Shown piece after piece: positions 41,772 to 50,591 of a DNA stretch of 64,000 nt. A program made the translations under genes and the position numbers. The stretch spans positions 1,123,424 through 1,187,423 of the forward strand of contig NZ_AP018449.1 of NCBI RefSeq assembly GCF_003966895.1. Direction: 5' to 3'. This DNA comes from Methylomusa anaerophila (lineage in GTDB: Bacteria > Bacillota > Negativicutes > Sporomusales > Sporomusaceae). Under the pieces are notes generated by a model. The model searched no databases and was not told where the DNA came from. It saw only the letters and a list, made by a program, of their open reading frames with translations. Positions within the stretch are counted from its first letter, which is position 1. Each line of letters opens with the position of its first letter.

Positions 41772-43373
41772 TTAAGCAAAGATATTCAGTAGCACTACAA
41801 CAAACAATGAAGTAACCAAAGTCAATATTCCCGAAAATACAAAAGCAACGCGAATGATTTGATTCTCATCGCCAAGCCTGTCAATGGCGGCAGCCGCGTT
41901 TTGCAATTTAGCCGGCGATATGACGCTTGCCAAACCGCCGCCGAAAGCCAGCCCGGCGGTAATAATAATTGCCCCCGTCAAATCCATATTCAGATTTTTA
42001 GCTGTCGTCATCGTATATTTGGCAAACATGGCAATCGTCGAAGCTTCACTGCCGGTAATAAATCCGCCAAATAAACCGATAAAGGCCACAACAGCGCCAT
42101 AAGCGTCATGGAAGTACAGGGCTGAATAATCCGCTAATACTTTCACCATACTCGCCGTTTCGAACTTTTGGGTAGCCATACTGTACCCCGACATGTTCAT
42201 GATCTCGCCGATGGCGAAAAAAATGGCGGCAGAGAAAACCGGCCGGGGAGCCCGTTTCCACCAAGTGGAAAGCGTGTTCTTTAGTTGCTGGGCAGTTGGC
42301 CGGATAAACGCCATCGAGGCAATGGTACTGATAAATATCCAGGTATAGGCATTCCATAACGCTCTTGTATCAATTGGGCTGCCGTCGGCCGTTACACCGG
42401 TAATGGGCAGCTTGAGTACCCGGTAAAGGTAATTAAACATGTCTTTAGGTATATTTAAAATTAAAATAAAAGCAATCAATAAAAGCCACGGGGTTAACGC
42501 TTTCCATAACGGATACTGTTCTTTGTAGGCAAGTTCCTCAGCCGTCAGTTTACTCTGGTCAATAACTTTTTTGCCTTGAATAAGCAAAAACGCTATCATT
42601 GTCACAATAACCGCAATGCCGCATAATACGCCGGTAAGGACGACCAGATTGTCATATTTGTTAGTAAAATATGATACCACACCGATTACCGTCCCGGTGA
42701 TCAGGCAAGGGCCCCAGCCTTCTTTGATGGCTTGCCATTGTCCCACAATCCATAGCATACAAAAACCTATCAAAGTGGATACCACAGGCAAAAACATGTA
42801 GAACGTCATTCCCGCCTGGGCGAGAGTAATTTCATGTCCTTTGCCGAAAAAATTGTTGGCTATATCTACAAAGACAACAATCGGCGCCCCCAGAAGCGCG
42901 TATGTACAGAGAGAATCGTATCCGATCGCCGGCAGGGCAATAGCCACATAACTTGAATATCCCATTGCCAGAAGAATTGGCGGTAACAGCGATACCGGCG
43001 TCGCCCCTACGGACACCATTAATGTTCCAAACCCAATATTAATCATCATAATTTGTACTGCCCGATTTTCACAGGCTATGGTCTTGATGAAGATAATGAT
43101 TCTTCGCAAAGCGCCGGTTTGTTCCATATAGGCCATTTGCAACAACGAAGCGGCAACAATAAGCGAAACGGCAAATGACCTAATAAAACCCGCGACGGTA
43201 GAACGTAGGATAACTTCCATGCTTGTACTAAATGCAAAAAAAGCAACAGCCGCAATGGCTGCCCAGCCGACAATACCGCTAATATCGGCGGCCTGTTTCC
43301 AAATGATAAGCATAGCCAGAATAAGCACAATCGGCAACAAGGTTAGCACTAATGACTCAAGGATATACACCAT
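41772..43373 (-). CDS. L-lactate permease (LctP) family transporter
   Basis: A 533-residue inner-membrane transporter with about 12-14 hydrophobic segments. The stretch GFGTLMVSVGATPVSLLPPI followed by LPAIGYDSLCTYALLGAPIV is typical of the lactate permease family (TC 2.A.14), as is the GGFITGSEAST segment near the C-terminus. The usual substrates are lactate and glycolate, but the family is broad. The chosen ATG lies immediately after AAGGGGG, which is too close to be ideal; a start a few codons later is possible. It is monocistronic and followed by a terminator. Confidence 0.85.
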   Translation of the reverse strand: MVYILESLVLTLLPIVLILAMLIIWKQAADISGIVGWAAIAAVAFFAFSTSMEVILRSTVAGFIRSFAVSLIVAASLLQMAYMEQTGALRRIIIFIKTIACENRAVQIMMINIGFGTLMVSVGATPVSLLPPILLAMGYSSYVAIALPAIGYDSLCTYALLGAPIVVFVDIANNFFGKGHEITLAQAGMTFYMFLPVVSTLIGFCMLWIVGQWQAIKEGWGPCLITGTVIGVVSYFTNKYDNLVVLTGVLCGIAVIVTMIAFLLIQGKKVIDQSKLTAEELAYKEQYPLWKALTPWLLLIAFILILNIPKDMFNYLYRVLKLPITGVTADGSPIDTRALWNAYTWIFISTIASMAFIRPTAQQLKNTLSTWWKRAPRPVFSAAIFFAIGEIMNMSGYSMATQKFETASMVKVLADYSALYFHDAYGAVVAFIGLFGGFITGSEASTIAMFAKYTMTTAKNLNMDLTGAIIITAGLAFGGGLASVISPAKLQNAAAAIDRLGDENQIIRVAFVFSGILTLVTSLFVVVLLNIFA

Positions 43374-43966
43374 CCCCCTTTTGGCAACAGCCGTAAATTT
43401 TTTAATATATTTATTTTTACATTTATTAATAATAACATAGCAACGTATAGTCTGTGTTAAATGTGCGTTATATTTTTACAAAAACTTATCCATTCCTTTT
43501 AGATTAGCATCCTGAAAACAATGAAAAACAAAAAAGCTCATCGCGAGGTATTTCTATAACAGGCAAATTCTTATCTCGGCAGATCAGCTGGTGACGCCCC
43601 CACAAGAAAAATGCGGCGGGGCGGCTTTAAAGCGGGATATAAACTTGATAAAAAGTCAATAAGTCAATGCCTGACCCTTACACGATTGTGTCTAAGCATG
43701 ATAGTCCAATATGAAAGCGCAGCTCCAAAGGAACTGCGTTTTTCCAAGTTTTCCAAGTACCTGTTCAAGGCAGGTTGAGGGCCGGTAATCATTGCATCTA
43801 TAGTGAACTCAGGCTTAAATAAAATCAGGTTTAAAAGATTGATTGACGAATTGGCGTGGACAGAATTGTCTGAATCTATCAGGTCGGCGGCAATCTTTTC
43901 TCGGTCAGGACGTAACCGCAGTTCTCATTTCCTATCTTTGGCTATCTTACGATAGATAAAAATTGG
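43374..43966. other. Gap of mostly unassigned DNA
   Basis: The first 120 bases are AT-rich and probably hold the leftward permease promoter. Around 43717-43744 a hairpin (CGCAG-loop-CTGCG followed by TTTTT) looks like a terminator for a gene that is no longer present. No coding frame with a ribosome site was found; a frame just before the AraC-type fragment is closed by a stop at 43913. Confidence 0.5.
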
Positions 43967-44377
43967 ATGTCATTGCGATATCTCATGTTATCAGAAACAA
44001 ACAGAAATTCTTACGCAGTTAATCATTTGCTGCATTATTCTTTTGATTTATTAGCACAAGATACAAGATCGCTTTCCATTCGTTATATCCATAATCATTA
44101 TGTTGAAAACATTTCAATGGAAACCTTGGCAAGAATTGAACATTATAACGTCTCTTATTATGGACAATGGTTCCGGAAAAATATAGGGGTTACCCCGCAG
44201 CAATATATTCATCAATTGCGCATTGATGAAGCAAAGCGTTTGCTGCAAGAAACCGATTTTTCGATTTCTGATATTGCGCATCAAATCGGATATAAGAATC
44301 AAAGCCACTTAACACAGGTATTTAAAAAATTGGAAGGCTTAACACCAAACCGTTATAAAAAGCTAAAAAATATATAA
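43967..44377 (+). CDS. AraC-family regulator, DNA-binding domain only
   Basis: A 136-residue protein of which the last 100 residues are a complete AraC/XylS double helix-turn-helix: IRYIHNHYVENISMETLA, then YYGQWFRKNIGVTPQQY, DFSISDIAHQIGYKNQSH and LEGLTPNRYKKLK. The sensing domain normally found before it is missing, because the frame is closed 54 bases upstream of the ATG. It is a truncated regulator or a small stand-alone one. It is AT-rich like the EamA gene that follows 72 bases later, and the two may have arrived together and be functionally linked. Confidence 0.75.
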   Translation: MSLRYLMLSETNRNSYAVNHLLHYSFDLLAQDTRSLSIRYIHNHYVENISMETLARIEHYNVSYYGQWFRKNIGVTPQQYIHQLRIDEAKRLLQETDFSISDIAHQIGYKNQSHLTQVFKKLEGLTPNRYKKLKNI

Positions 44378-44449
44378 AACAATCAAAAGAATATATAAAA
44401 ATGTAAATTACCAATCATATATAATTGATTTAAAGACAGGAGAAATAGT

Positions 44450-45363
44450 ATGACAAAACGATCAATTTCCCCTTACTGGGCTATTCTTATAGGAATATTC
44501 TCGATATCCAGTTCTGCAATTTTTGTTAAATTTGCTGCTGCGCCATCCATAGTTACTGCCTTTTATAGAATGCTATTCACAAGTTGTATATTAACCCCCA
44601 TTATATTGCGAATGTTTATTTGCAATCGTAAGCTATTAGATTTATCAACTAAGCAAATTACTCTGTCTGGTATATCAGGTATTTTTTTTGCATTACATTT
44701 CGGATTTTGGATAACCTCACTGAATTACACATCCATTACTAGTTCAACAGTGATAGTGACCTTGCAACCTTTATTTGTGATGGCTGGCGGTTATTTGTTT
44801 TATCGAGAGAAAGTATCTTATACTTCCCTGTTGGGGGCTGCTATATCCATATGCGGTGGTATTATCTTGGGATTTGGTGATATGAATAGCGGGTCTAACG
44901 CTTTATTAGGAGACTTTCTTGCGTTAGCAGGTTCTTTTTTTATTGCGTGCTATCTTTTGATTGGCAGCAATATTAGGAAACAGATGCATGTAATACCTTA
45001 TACATATATCGTTTACTTTTCGGCTTCAATAGTGCTTTTGTTTGGAAGTTTAATAACTGGACAACCATTGGCCGGTTATCCTCCGTCCACATGGAGCTGG
45101 TTTTTTGCTATGGCTGTAGTACCAAATATCTTAGGTCAAACAGTTTTTAGCTGGGCTCTGAAATATGTAAAAACGGCGGTTGTTTCAGTTAGTATTTTGG
45201 GTGAACCAGCAGGAGCTACTATCCTTGCGTTTATTATATGGAATCAGATTCCCCGAATCCGTTGCAAGTGGTAGGAGGGGGGTTAATTATCGCTGGGTTA
45301 GTAATGGTTATCCGATCTTCTAAAATGGATGATAAAGATGATAAAAATGATAAAAATGAGTAA
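44450..45363 (+). pseudogene. EamA-family (DMT) exporter with a C-terminal frameshift
   Basis: The frame from ATG 44450 (behind AGGAGAAA) encodes ten hydrophobic segments in two EamA halves (YWAILIGIFSISSSAIFVKF; GDFLALAGSFFIACYLLIG). It breaks at a run of four C at 45251-45254 and stops after IPRIRCKW. Adding one base restores NPLQVVGGGLIIAGLVMVIR to a stop at 45361-45363, the expected tenth helix and tail. The loss of one C is either a mutation or a sequencing error. DMT exporters move metabolites or drugs; the substrate is unknown. The gene is AT-rich next to its neighbours, a sign of transfer. Confidence 0.8.
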
Positions 45364-45588
45364 TCAAAATTTAATAATAAAGCCAACAGCATGAAAGAGA
45401 TGATTACTATAATTATCAAAAATTTCGAGATCAAATACGCCGCCATTACCTGCTAGGATAGAAAAAGATTGCCAAGGGGGGACAGTTCGTGTGACACAAT
45501 ACAACTTATACTGCATGTCACAAGAAAAACTGAATCTCCGATGCTTTTCTCCTTTACGCAGAGGATTGCTGTTTACATTCCATGCTTA

Positions 45589-46548
45589 TCATGCGGGTTC
45601 TATAGTATATTGAAACCCTGCTTCGGTGACGATTTTGACGGCATCTTCGATATTTTGCCCACCTGCGGTCAGATAACCGGAAGCAAAAATGGAATCAACC
45701 ACAGCAAACAGCCATTTTTCTTTCCCCTTCAGGTATATCTCTCTGCCGCCGGCGCAGCGTATATCCGCTTTGGGGTTTAAAAGCCGGGCCAGGCATAATA
45801 CCTTGAGGCAATATTCGGCAGACAAATGGGATGTATCCGCATTCGCCAAAGCCGTGCCTTCGATGGGTATCAGGAAATTGACGGGCACTGACTGGGGATG
45901 GATTGCCTGTATCGCAATCAGCATATCCACTACATCGGTTTTGCTTTCTCCCAGGCCGACGATGCCGCCGCAGCAGATTTCAAAACCCATGCCCTGCAGC
46001 ATTTTTATATTAGCTATTCTTTCCTCATACGTATGGGTGGTGCAGATAGCCGGATAGAAATTTCTGCTCGTATTCAGATTGTGATTGATGCGGTTTACCC
46101 CGGCTGCCTTGAGTTTCTCAGCCTGTCCGGGCGTCAAAAAACCGATGGAGCAGCATATATGGGTTTGTGTCTCTCTTTTCAGTCCCTTTATATAGTTTGC
46201 AAATTCATCTATCTCCTGGTCGCTGAAGCGTATGCCGCTTAAACCTATGCAATGCCTCGCAAGTTTTTTTTCCCGAACGGTATAGCCATCCTGCAGCAGC
46301 TTTTCATACGATACGAGATTATATTTGGGGATGCCCGCCTGGGAAGCCCGGGATTGAGCGCAGTAAGCGCAGTTTTGAGTGCAATCGCCGCTGCGGGCAT
46401 TGGTGAGAAGCTGGATATTTACCACATTGCCTTTGTATTTTTTTCTGACGGCATAGGCGGCGTCAATCAGTTCCGGAAGCGCTTCATCTGGTAAATTAAG
46501 AATATTTAAAGCTTCCTGACGGGATAAATGCCCTGAATGAAAGACCAT
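45589..46548 (-). CDS. bioB: Biotin synthase
   Basis: BioB is the radical-SAM enzyme that inserts sulphur into dethiobiotin. The 319-residue protein shows CTQNCAYCAQSRAS with the CxxxCxxC cluster, HNLNTSRNFYPAICTTHTYE, and CGGIVGLGESKTDVVDML, all family hallmarks. Length is normal. No other biotin genes flank it. The upstream palindrome GACAGGAAAATTTCCTGTC does not match the BirA operator, so control by biotin is not evident from sequence. Confidence 0.95.
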   Translation of the reverse strand: MVFHSGHLSRQEALNILNLPDEALPELIDAAYAVRKKYKGNVVNIQLLTNARSGDCTQNCAYCAQSRASQAGIPKYNLVSYEKLLQDGYTVREKKLARHCIGLSGIRFSDQEIDEFANYIKGLKRETQTHICCSIGFLTPGQAEKLKAAGVNRINHNLNTSRNFYPAICTTHTYEERIANIKMLQGMGFEICCGGIVGLGESKTDVVDMLIAIQAIHPQSVPVNFLIPIEGTALANADTSHLSAEYCLKVLCLARLLNPKADIRCAGGREIYLKGKEKWLFAVVDSIFASGYLTAGGQNIEDAVKIVTEAGFQYTIEPA

Positions 46549-46629
46549 TTTTCAGATTCCCCCCAAATATATGTCATTCCCTCTGCATGGATATAGTAAT
46601 TATGTTATCTCTAACTTTTTCATATACAG

Positions 46630-46648
46630 GACAGGAAAATTTCCTGTC
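46630..46648. promoter_or_regulatory. Perfect 19-bp palindrome upstream of bioB
   Basis: GACAGGAAA-A-TTTCCTGTC. It lies 82 bases before the bioB start and just beyond the tRNA terminator. It may be an operator for bioB or a hairpin at the end of the tRNA transcript. Confidence 0.45.
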
Positions 46649-46659
46649 TGTAAAACAGC

Positions 46660-46686
46660 AAACCCGCATGAAATGCGGGTTTTTGG
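46660..46686 (-). terminator. Terminator of the tRNA-Ser transcript
   Basis: AAACCCGCAT-N3-ATGCGGGTTT, with T-rich tails on both strands, follows the tRNA genes in their direction. Confidence 0.75.
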
Positions 46687-46694
46687 ACAAATTA

Positions 46695-46785
46695 TGGCGG
46701 AGCAGCAGGGATTTGAACCCTGGCAGGGGTTGCCCCCTCTAACGATTTAGCAAACCGTCCTCTTCAGCCGCTTGAGTACTGCTCC
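46695..46785 (-). tRNA. tRNA-Ser (GCU anticodon)
   Basis: A 91-base class II tRNA including encoded CCA. The acceptor GGAGCAG pairs with CTGCTCC. The anticodon stem ACGGT/ATCGT holds loop TTGCTAA, so the anticodon is GCT. The long variable arm (AGAGGGGGCAACCCC) and T-loop GTTCAAATC are typical of serine tRNAs. It reads AGC/AGU codons. Confidence 0.95.
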
Positions 46786-46859
46786 ATGGTTGATATGGGT
46801 TGATATGAATAATGATTTTGTCAATTTGACATGATTTTTACGCCACCGATTAGGATTGA

Positions 46860-46948
46860 TGGCGGAGGGGGTGGGATTCGAACCCACGGTCCCTTGCAGG
46901 ATCACTGGTTTTCAAGACCAGCTCCATAAACCACTCGGACACCCCTCC
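46860..46948 (-). tRNA. tRNA-Ser (UGA anticodon)
   Basis: An 89-base class II tRNA with encoded CCA. Acceptor GGAGGGG pairs with CCCCTCC. The stem CTGGT/ACCAG holds loop CTTGAAA, so the anticodon is TGA. The long variable arm and GTTCGAATC T-loop confirm tRNA-Ser. It lies 74 bases upstream of the GCU isoacceptor on the same strand. Confidence 0.95.
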
Positions 46949-47020
46949 GTGTCCGGCACATAAAATATTATAGCAAACAGAAAAGGCCTTTGTCAACAAA
47001 CCGGGCCCAGGTAAATTAAA

Positions 47021-47042
47021 CTATATGGACGCATTAAGAATT
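47021..47042 (-). repeat. Isolated family 2 end sequence
   Basis: CTATATGGACGCATTAAGAA matches the termini of family 2 elements (CTATGTGGAACGCATTAAAG in copy 3). No core or second end follows, so it may be a relic. Confidence 0.4.
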
Positions 47043-47104
47043 TATATCTCTGAGTTAATCCCAGGTTAATTTTATTAAAAAATACTTAATAATAAATAAA
47101 GGTG

Positions 47105-47133
47105 TTGACTATTCACTTAAACAGGATTATATT
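47105..47133 (+). promoter_or_regulatory. Promoter of the corA transcript
   Basis: TTGACT, a 17-base spacer, and TATATT form a strong sigma-A promoter about 50 bases before a short leader ORF and 195 bases before corA. Confidence 0.8.
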
Positions 47134-47184
47134 CATATTATGCATGGGTGATAATCCATAATAATTGATAGGTAGGTGAGAAAT

Positions 47185-47286
47185 ATGGATATAGACCGAT
47201 CTAGTTGTCCACACTGCTTTAAAGTAAATAAAAACAGGGGAATATGCCAATTTCTCAGCCTTGTCACCATGGAAAGACGTATTTAA
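47185..47286 (+). CDS. 33-codon leader ORF before corA
   Basis: A small frame starts at ATG 47185 behind AGGTAGGTGAG and encodes a basic peptide with CPHC and one further Cys (DRSSCPHCFKVNKNRGICQF). It stops 41 bases before corA. Between them CCCCT (47301-47305) can pair with AGGGG (47314-47318), which is part of the corA ribosome site. It could be a translated leader that exposes that site, like corL/mgtL in enterobacteria, or a tiny zinc-ribbon protein. Confidence 0.45.
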   Translation: MDIDRSSCPHCFKVNKNRGICQFLSLVTMERRI

Positions 47287-47327
47287 ACTATTGCCGGCAT
47301 CCCCTGCAAAAAAAGGGGGAACTGGCA

Positions 47328-48275
47328 ATGTTGAAAATATATCGCAGCAATTGCACACATCTTTATGAATTGACATTTGAGAAAATTGAAAAGGGAGCTT
47401 GGTTCAACCTGATAAATCCCGACCAGGTAGAATTGGAAATGGTTGCCGCCAAAACCGGCGCGCCGTTAGACTTTCTAAAGGCCGCCCTGGACGAGGAAGA
47501 ACGCTCCCGTACCGAGTTGGAAGATAATTATATGCTTGTTATCACCAACATTCCCATTATGCGGGGGAAGGACAGTTATGACGCCCTCCCTCTGGGAATT
47601 ATCATTTCGCCTGATTATATCATTACCGTTTGTCTTGAGGCTAATGAAGTCCTGGCAAATTTCAGTCCGGAAAATGCGCGAAACTTCAGTACTTGTAAAA
47701 AAACCCGCTTTTTGTTTCAAATTCTGCACAAATCAGCTCTGTTATACCTGCGCTATTTGAAACAAATCAACCGGCGCACCGATGATCTGGAGCATCACCT
47801 GCGCGCATCCATGAAAAACCAGGAGATATTCCAGCTATTGGACCTGCAGAAAGGCTTAACTTACTTTACCGCTTCCCTTCGCTCAAACGGGATCGTGTTG
47901 GAAAAACTCCTCAGGCTTCGTACCCTGACTAATTTGCAGCATCTGATTACAATGTACGAAGAAGATGAAGATCTTTTGGAAGACGTTATCATAGAAAATA
48001 AGCAGGCCATTGAAATGGTCGAAATGTATAGCAAAGTTCTTAGCGGTTTAATGGATTGTTTCACTTCCATAATCTCCAATAACTTAAACATGGTTATGAA
48101 ATTCCTTGCCTCCATGACCATTCTTCTTGCCATTCCGACAATGATATCAAGTTTTATGGGCATGAATGTGGATGTACCTTTTGGCGCAAATAACGGTTTC
48201 CTATATACCATGTCCTTTGCTTTCTTTACCACAGTCTTGACTGCTTTTGGTCTGTGGAAAAAAGGAATGTTTTAA
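47328..48275 (+). CDS. corA: CorA-type magnesium/cobalt transporter
   Basis: CorA is a pentameric channel for Mg2+ uptake. The 315-residue protein has the long cytoplasmic domain with a conserved SLRSNGIVLEKLLRL helix, and two C-terminal membrane helices. The signature loop between them is SSFMGMNVDVPF, containing the GMN filter. It ends in a basic tail, WKKGMF. ATG 47328 is chosen because GGGGGA lies before it; the frame extends upstream to 47244 without a site. It is a second or third Mg2+ system within 12 kb, after the broken NRAMP-related unit. Confidence 0.93.
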   Translation: MLKIYRSNCTHLYELTFEKIEKGAWFNLINPDQVELEMVAAKTGAPLDFLKAALDEEERSRTELEDNYMLVITNIPIMRGKDSYDALPLGIIISPDYIITVCLEANEVLANFSPENARNFSTCKKTRFLFQILHKSALLYLRYLKQINRRTDDLEHHLRASMKNQEIFQLLDLQKGLTYFTASLRSNGIVLEKLLRLRTLTNLQHLITMYEEDEDLLEDVIIENKQAIEMVEMYSKVLSGLMDCFTSIISNNLNMVMKFLASMTILLAIPTMISSFMGMNVDVPFGANNGFLYTMSFAFFTTVLTAFGLWKKGMF

Positions 48276-48324
48276 TGCTCCCAAAAGTTGCAGACTTTGC
48301 TCCTGGCTGAAAAGACATAAAAGA

Positions 48325-48351
48325 CCTGGAACTTTCCGTTCCAGGCTTTTT
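48325..48351 (+). terminator. Terminator after corA
   Basis: CCTGGAAC-N5-GTTCCAGG followed by CTTTTTC. Confidence 0.9.
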
Positions 48352-48403
48352 CATTTTAACTCATTTTAACAACTATTAACTATTGCCTATTGCCCCTAAT
48401 GGG

Positions 48404-48997
48404 TTACGCTGATTCCAAATCAATTCTTGATTCACATGCCCAAGGAACTGTCACACCTGCCGCCATTGTGTCGCTGGCTTCGGCCCAGTCGCTTGTCGCA
48501 AAGATATGCTCAATCGATCGTCTGAGATCATGATCATTCAGTTCATTAAGATGGGTCAGCCCGGATATTCGCAGTACCTCCCGCATAAGATCCCCAACTG
48601 CCGTTGGTCCGTATTCCACCGCTACCGCCCAAACAAGTTCCTGCAATTTTGCATCTCTGGACCGGATGTCAAGGTTGAACTCCTGGCACAAATTCTCAAC
48701 TGCGGGTACATAATAAGTGTTGCGTACATATTCGTGCTGCAGTGCTTTAAATTCTTCCGGGTCGTGTTCGCCAATATACTGCCAACAGCAGCTAAACTCC
48801 CTGGTTCCGGAAGCAAACTTGGATAACATCCGCCCATAAGGATGACCCTTTTTGTTGAGCCAACCGACAAAGGATTGAGGTACACCGGTGTTGGCGGCAA
48901 ATCCGTAAATGCCGTAACCAATTCCACCTAATGAACAACAGGATACGTTACCCGGATTAATATAACACTCATTTTTTACATTTTTGCCTGCCTTCAT
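48404..48997 (-). CDS. Possible lysozyme-like cell-wall or phage-related protein
   Basis: A 197-residue protein without a signal peptide, from ATG 48997. The region CCSLGGIGYGIYGFAANTGVPQSF, which is split here as CCSLGGIGYG and IYGFAANTG, recalls the SYGxYQ active-site area of lysozyme-like domains in phage-lysin and VgrG-related proteins. The following DPEEFKALQHEYVRNTYYV and LQELVWAVAVEYG segments also fit that group. Conserved catalytic Glu cannot be assigned with certainty. It is monocistronic. A wall hydrolase or relic of a phage gene is the best guess. Confidence 0.5.
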   Translation of the reverse strand: MKAGKNVKNECYINPGNVSCCSLGGIGYGIYGFAANTGVPQSFVGWLNKKGHPYGRMLSKFASGTREFSCCWQYIGEHDPEEFKALQHEYVRNTYYVPAVENLCQEFNLDIRSRDAKLQELVWAVAVEYGPTAVGDLMREVLRISGLTHLNELNDHDLRRSIEHIFATSDWAEASDTMAAGVTVPWACESRIDLESA

Positions 48998-49385
48998 AAT
49001 TAACACCACCCTCCGCTAATTAGTCTCAGTACCACCTGTCTCGCCATTACCGGATTGCGGTGTAGACAATTGTAACGTGGTCCAGTTGCTGCGAGACTTT
49101 TGGGCTGGGTCCCTAATCCCTATGATGGGGGTAATCAATGGCTACTTCTTTGTTATAGAATATGAAATATTGTTGAAATTTGTTAATGTATTTTGTTATG
49201 TATTGTAGAGGGAACCATTTTTTAACTTTGTACCATTTGGCGATTACCAGCCCCGGACAGCCTGCAGCAATAGTTTGTCCAACGTATTTTATTATATACA
49301 AGAACAACAAAAAAATGAACCCTTTCGACAAAAAATTCCCCAAAGATTGTGAAAAATATTTCTTGCCGGCGTATGACTTTAACAT
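48998..49385. other. Empty AT-rich gap
   Basis: About 390 bases lie between the lysozyme-like and DUF1653 genes. I see no convincing reading frame, RNA gene, repeat or strong promoter. Confidence 0.5.
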
Positions 49386-49595
49386 TTAGCCGTCAATATA
49401 TTCAAACCGTTTAACCTTGGCGCCATTATGGGTTACCGTTTCTTCAAACATAGGAAGAGATCGCACCCATAACCCGCCTTCGCCGTATAGCGCTTTATAC
49501 ACCACCATTTCCTCGCCGGTTTCGCTATGTCGCGCAACCGCTATTACTTCATATTCGTTGCCTTTAAAATGACGATATTTACCCGGAACTACCAT
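49386..49595 (-). CDS. DUF1653 domain protein
   Basis: A 69-residue protein starting at ATG 49595 behind AGAGGTGAT. It reads VPGKYRHFKGNEYEVIAVAR, then HSETGEEMVVYKALYG and WVRSLPMFEETV, which is the compact all-beta DUF1653 family almost from end to end. The function of the family is not established; it is often next to hydrolases or DNA-related genes. It stands alone here, followed by the empty gap. Confidence 0.87.
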   Translation of the reverse strand: MVVPGKYRHFKGNEYEVIAVARHSETGEEMVVYKALYGEGGLWVRSLPMFEETVTHNGAKVKRFEYIDG

Positions 49596-49904
49596 ATTTA
49601 TCACCTCTATCAATAACTATATACCGGCAAACAAATTACGTCAAATTCATCCAACTGACCAATTGAGCAGGGTTAATTTTTGGCTTAAGAAAGTGTTCAT
49701 TATTGACGATAGTCCAAATGTGAATATAGCAAAAAATGCATCATCCAAAGTCTCCAAAAGTCTATTGCGAAGAAATTTTACATTCTTTTTATAAATTCTT
49801 TGAAAAAATAAAGGGAATTCCAAGAAACTTCTAATACAATAGAGTTAGGAAATCCATGGACGGACGATATTCGACAGGGCTGTTACACAAGAGGGAATTC
49901 TATA
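49596..49904. other. Intergenic region before the OmpR-type system
   Basis: This 309-base divergent region is AT-rich in its right half. A clear sigma-A promoter was not picked out, and no repeat or RNA was recognised. Confidence 0.5.
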
Positions 49905-50591
49905 ATGAAATTGTTACTAGTGGAGGATGAAAGCAAACTAACTGACGCATTATCTCACCTTCTGAAGAAAAACGGCTACGCAGTGGATACTGCAATGGAT
50001 GGGGAAACAGGAATCGAAATGGCGGCTACCGGTGCATACGATGCCCTAATCCTGGACCGTATGCTGCCTGCCCTTGACGGCCTCAGCCTGTTAAGGGAGA
50101 TCCGCAGCCTGGGATTTGACACCCCGGTCCTATTTTTAACGGCCAAGGATGGGGCAAAAGACCGGGTGGAAGGCTTGGATGCCGGCGCCGACGACTACTT
50201 AGTCAAACCCTTTTTCGCCGACGAACTGCTAGCCAGACTGCGGGCTCTAATCCGCAGAAAATCGAGAAATTTGGTAGGCGACAGTCTGGAAGCAGCCGGC
50301 CTGATCCTTTATCCCCTCCGCTGCGAAGTAATGAAAAACGGAAAAGTTATCCATCTCACTGTGAAAGAAACCCATCTGCTGGAACTCTTAATGAACAATT
50401 ACGGACAAGTAATCACCAAGGAACGAATCATGGAAAAGGTATGGGGCTATAATTCTGAGACTGAGATAACCAACGTGGACCTATACATCCATTACCTGCG
50501 AAAAAAACTGAATGTGCCTTATATTAAGACGGTGCGCGGCGTAGGCTACTATCTCCAGGAGGACACCCGTGTTCCAGCAACTGCGCTTTAA
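49905..50591 (+). CDS. OmpR/PhoB-family response regulator
   Basis: A 228-residue regulator with receiver domain (MKLLLVEDESKLTDALSHLL; acceptor Asp in ALILDRMLPALDGL; TAKDGAKDRVEGLDAGADDY) and winged-helix DNA-binding domain (VKETHLLELLMNNYGQVITK; VDLYIHYLRKKL; TVRGVGYYL). It overlaps the kinase gene by 23 bases. It is of the class that often controls envelope stress, metal or phosphate genes; its target is not evident, though flagellin follows downstream. Confidence 0.94.
   Translation: MKLLLVEDESKLTDALSHLLKKNGYAVDTAMDGETGIEMAATGAYDALILDRMLPALDGLSLLREIRSLGFDTPVLFLTAKDGAKDRVEGLDAGADDYLVKPFFADELLARLRALIRRKSRNLVGDSLEAAGLILYPLRCEVMKNGKVIHLTVKETHLLELLMNNYGQVITKERIMEKVWGYNSETEITNVDLYIHYLRKKLNVPYIKTVRGVGYYLQEDTRVPATAL

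Noticed and set aside
45491..45613. 40-codon frame starting GTG 45491
   Set aside because: A G-rich site lies upstream, but the frame overlaps the end of bioB on the other strand and matches nothing I recognise.
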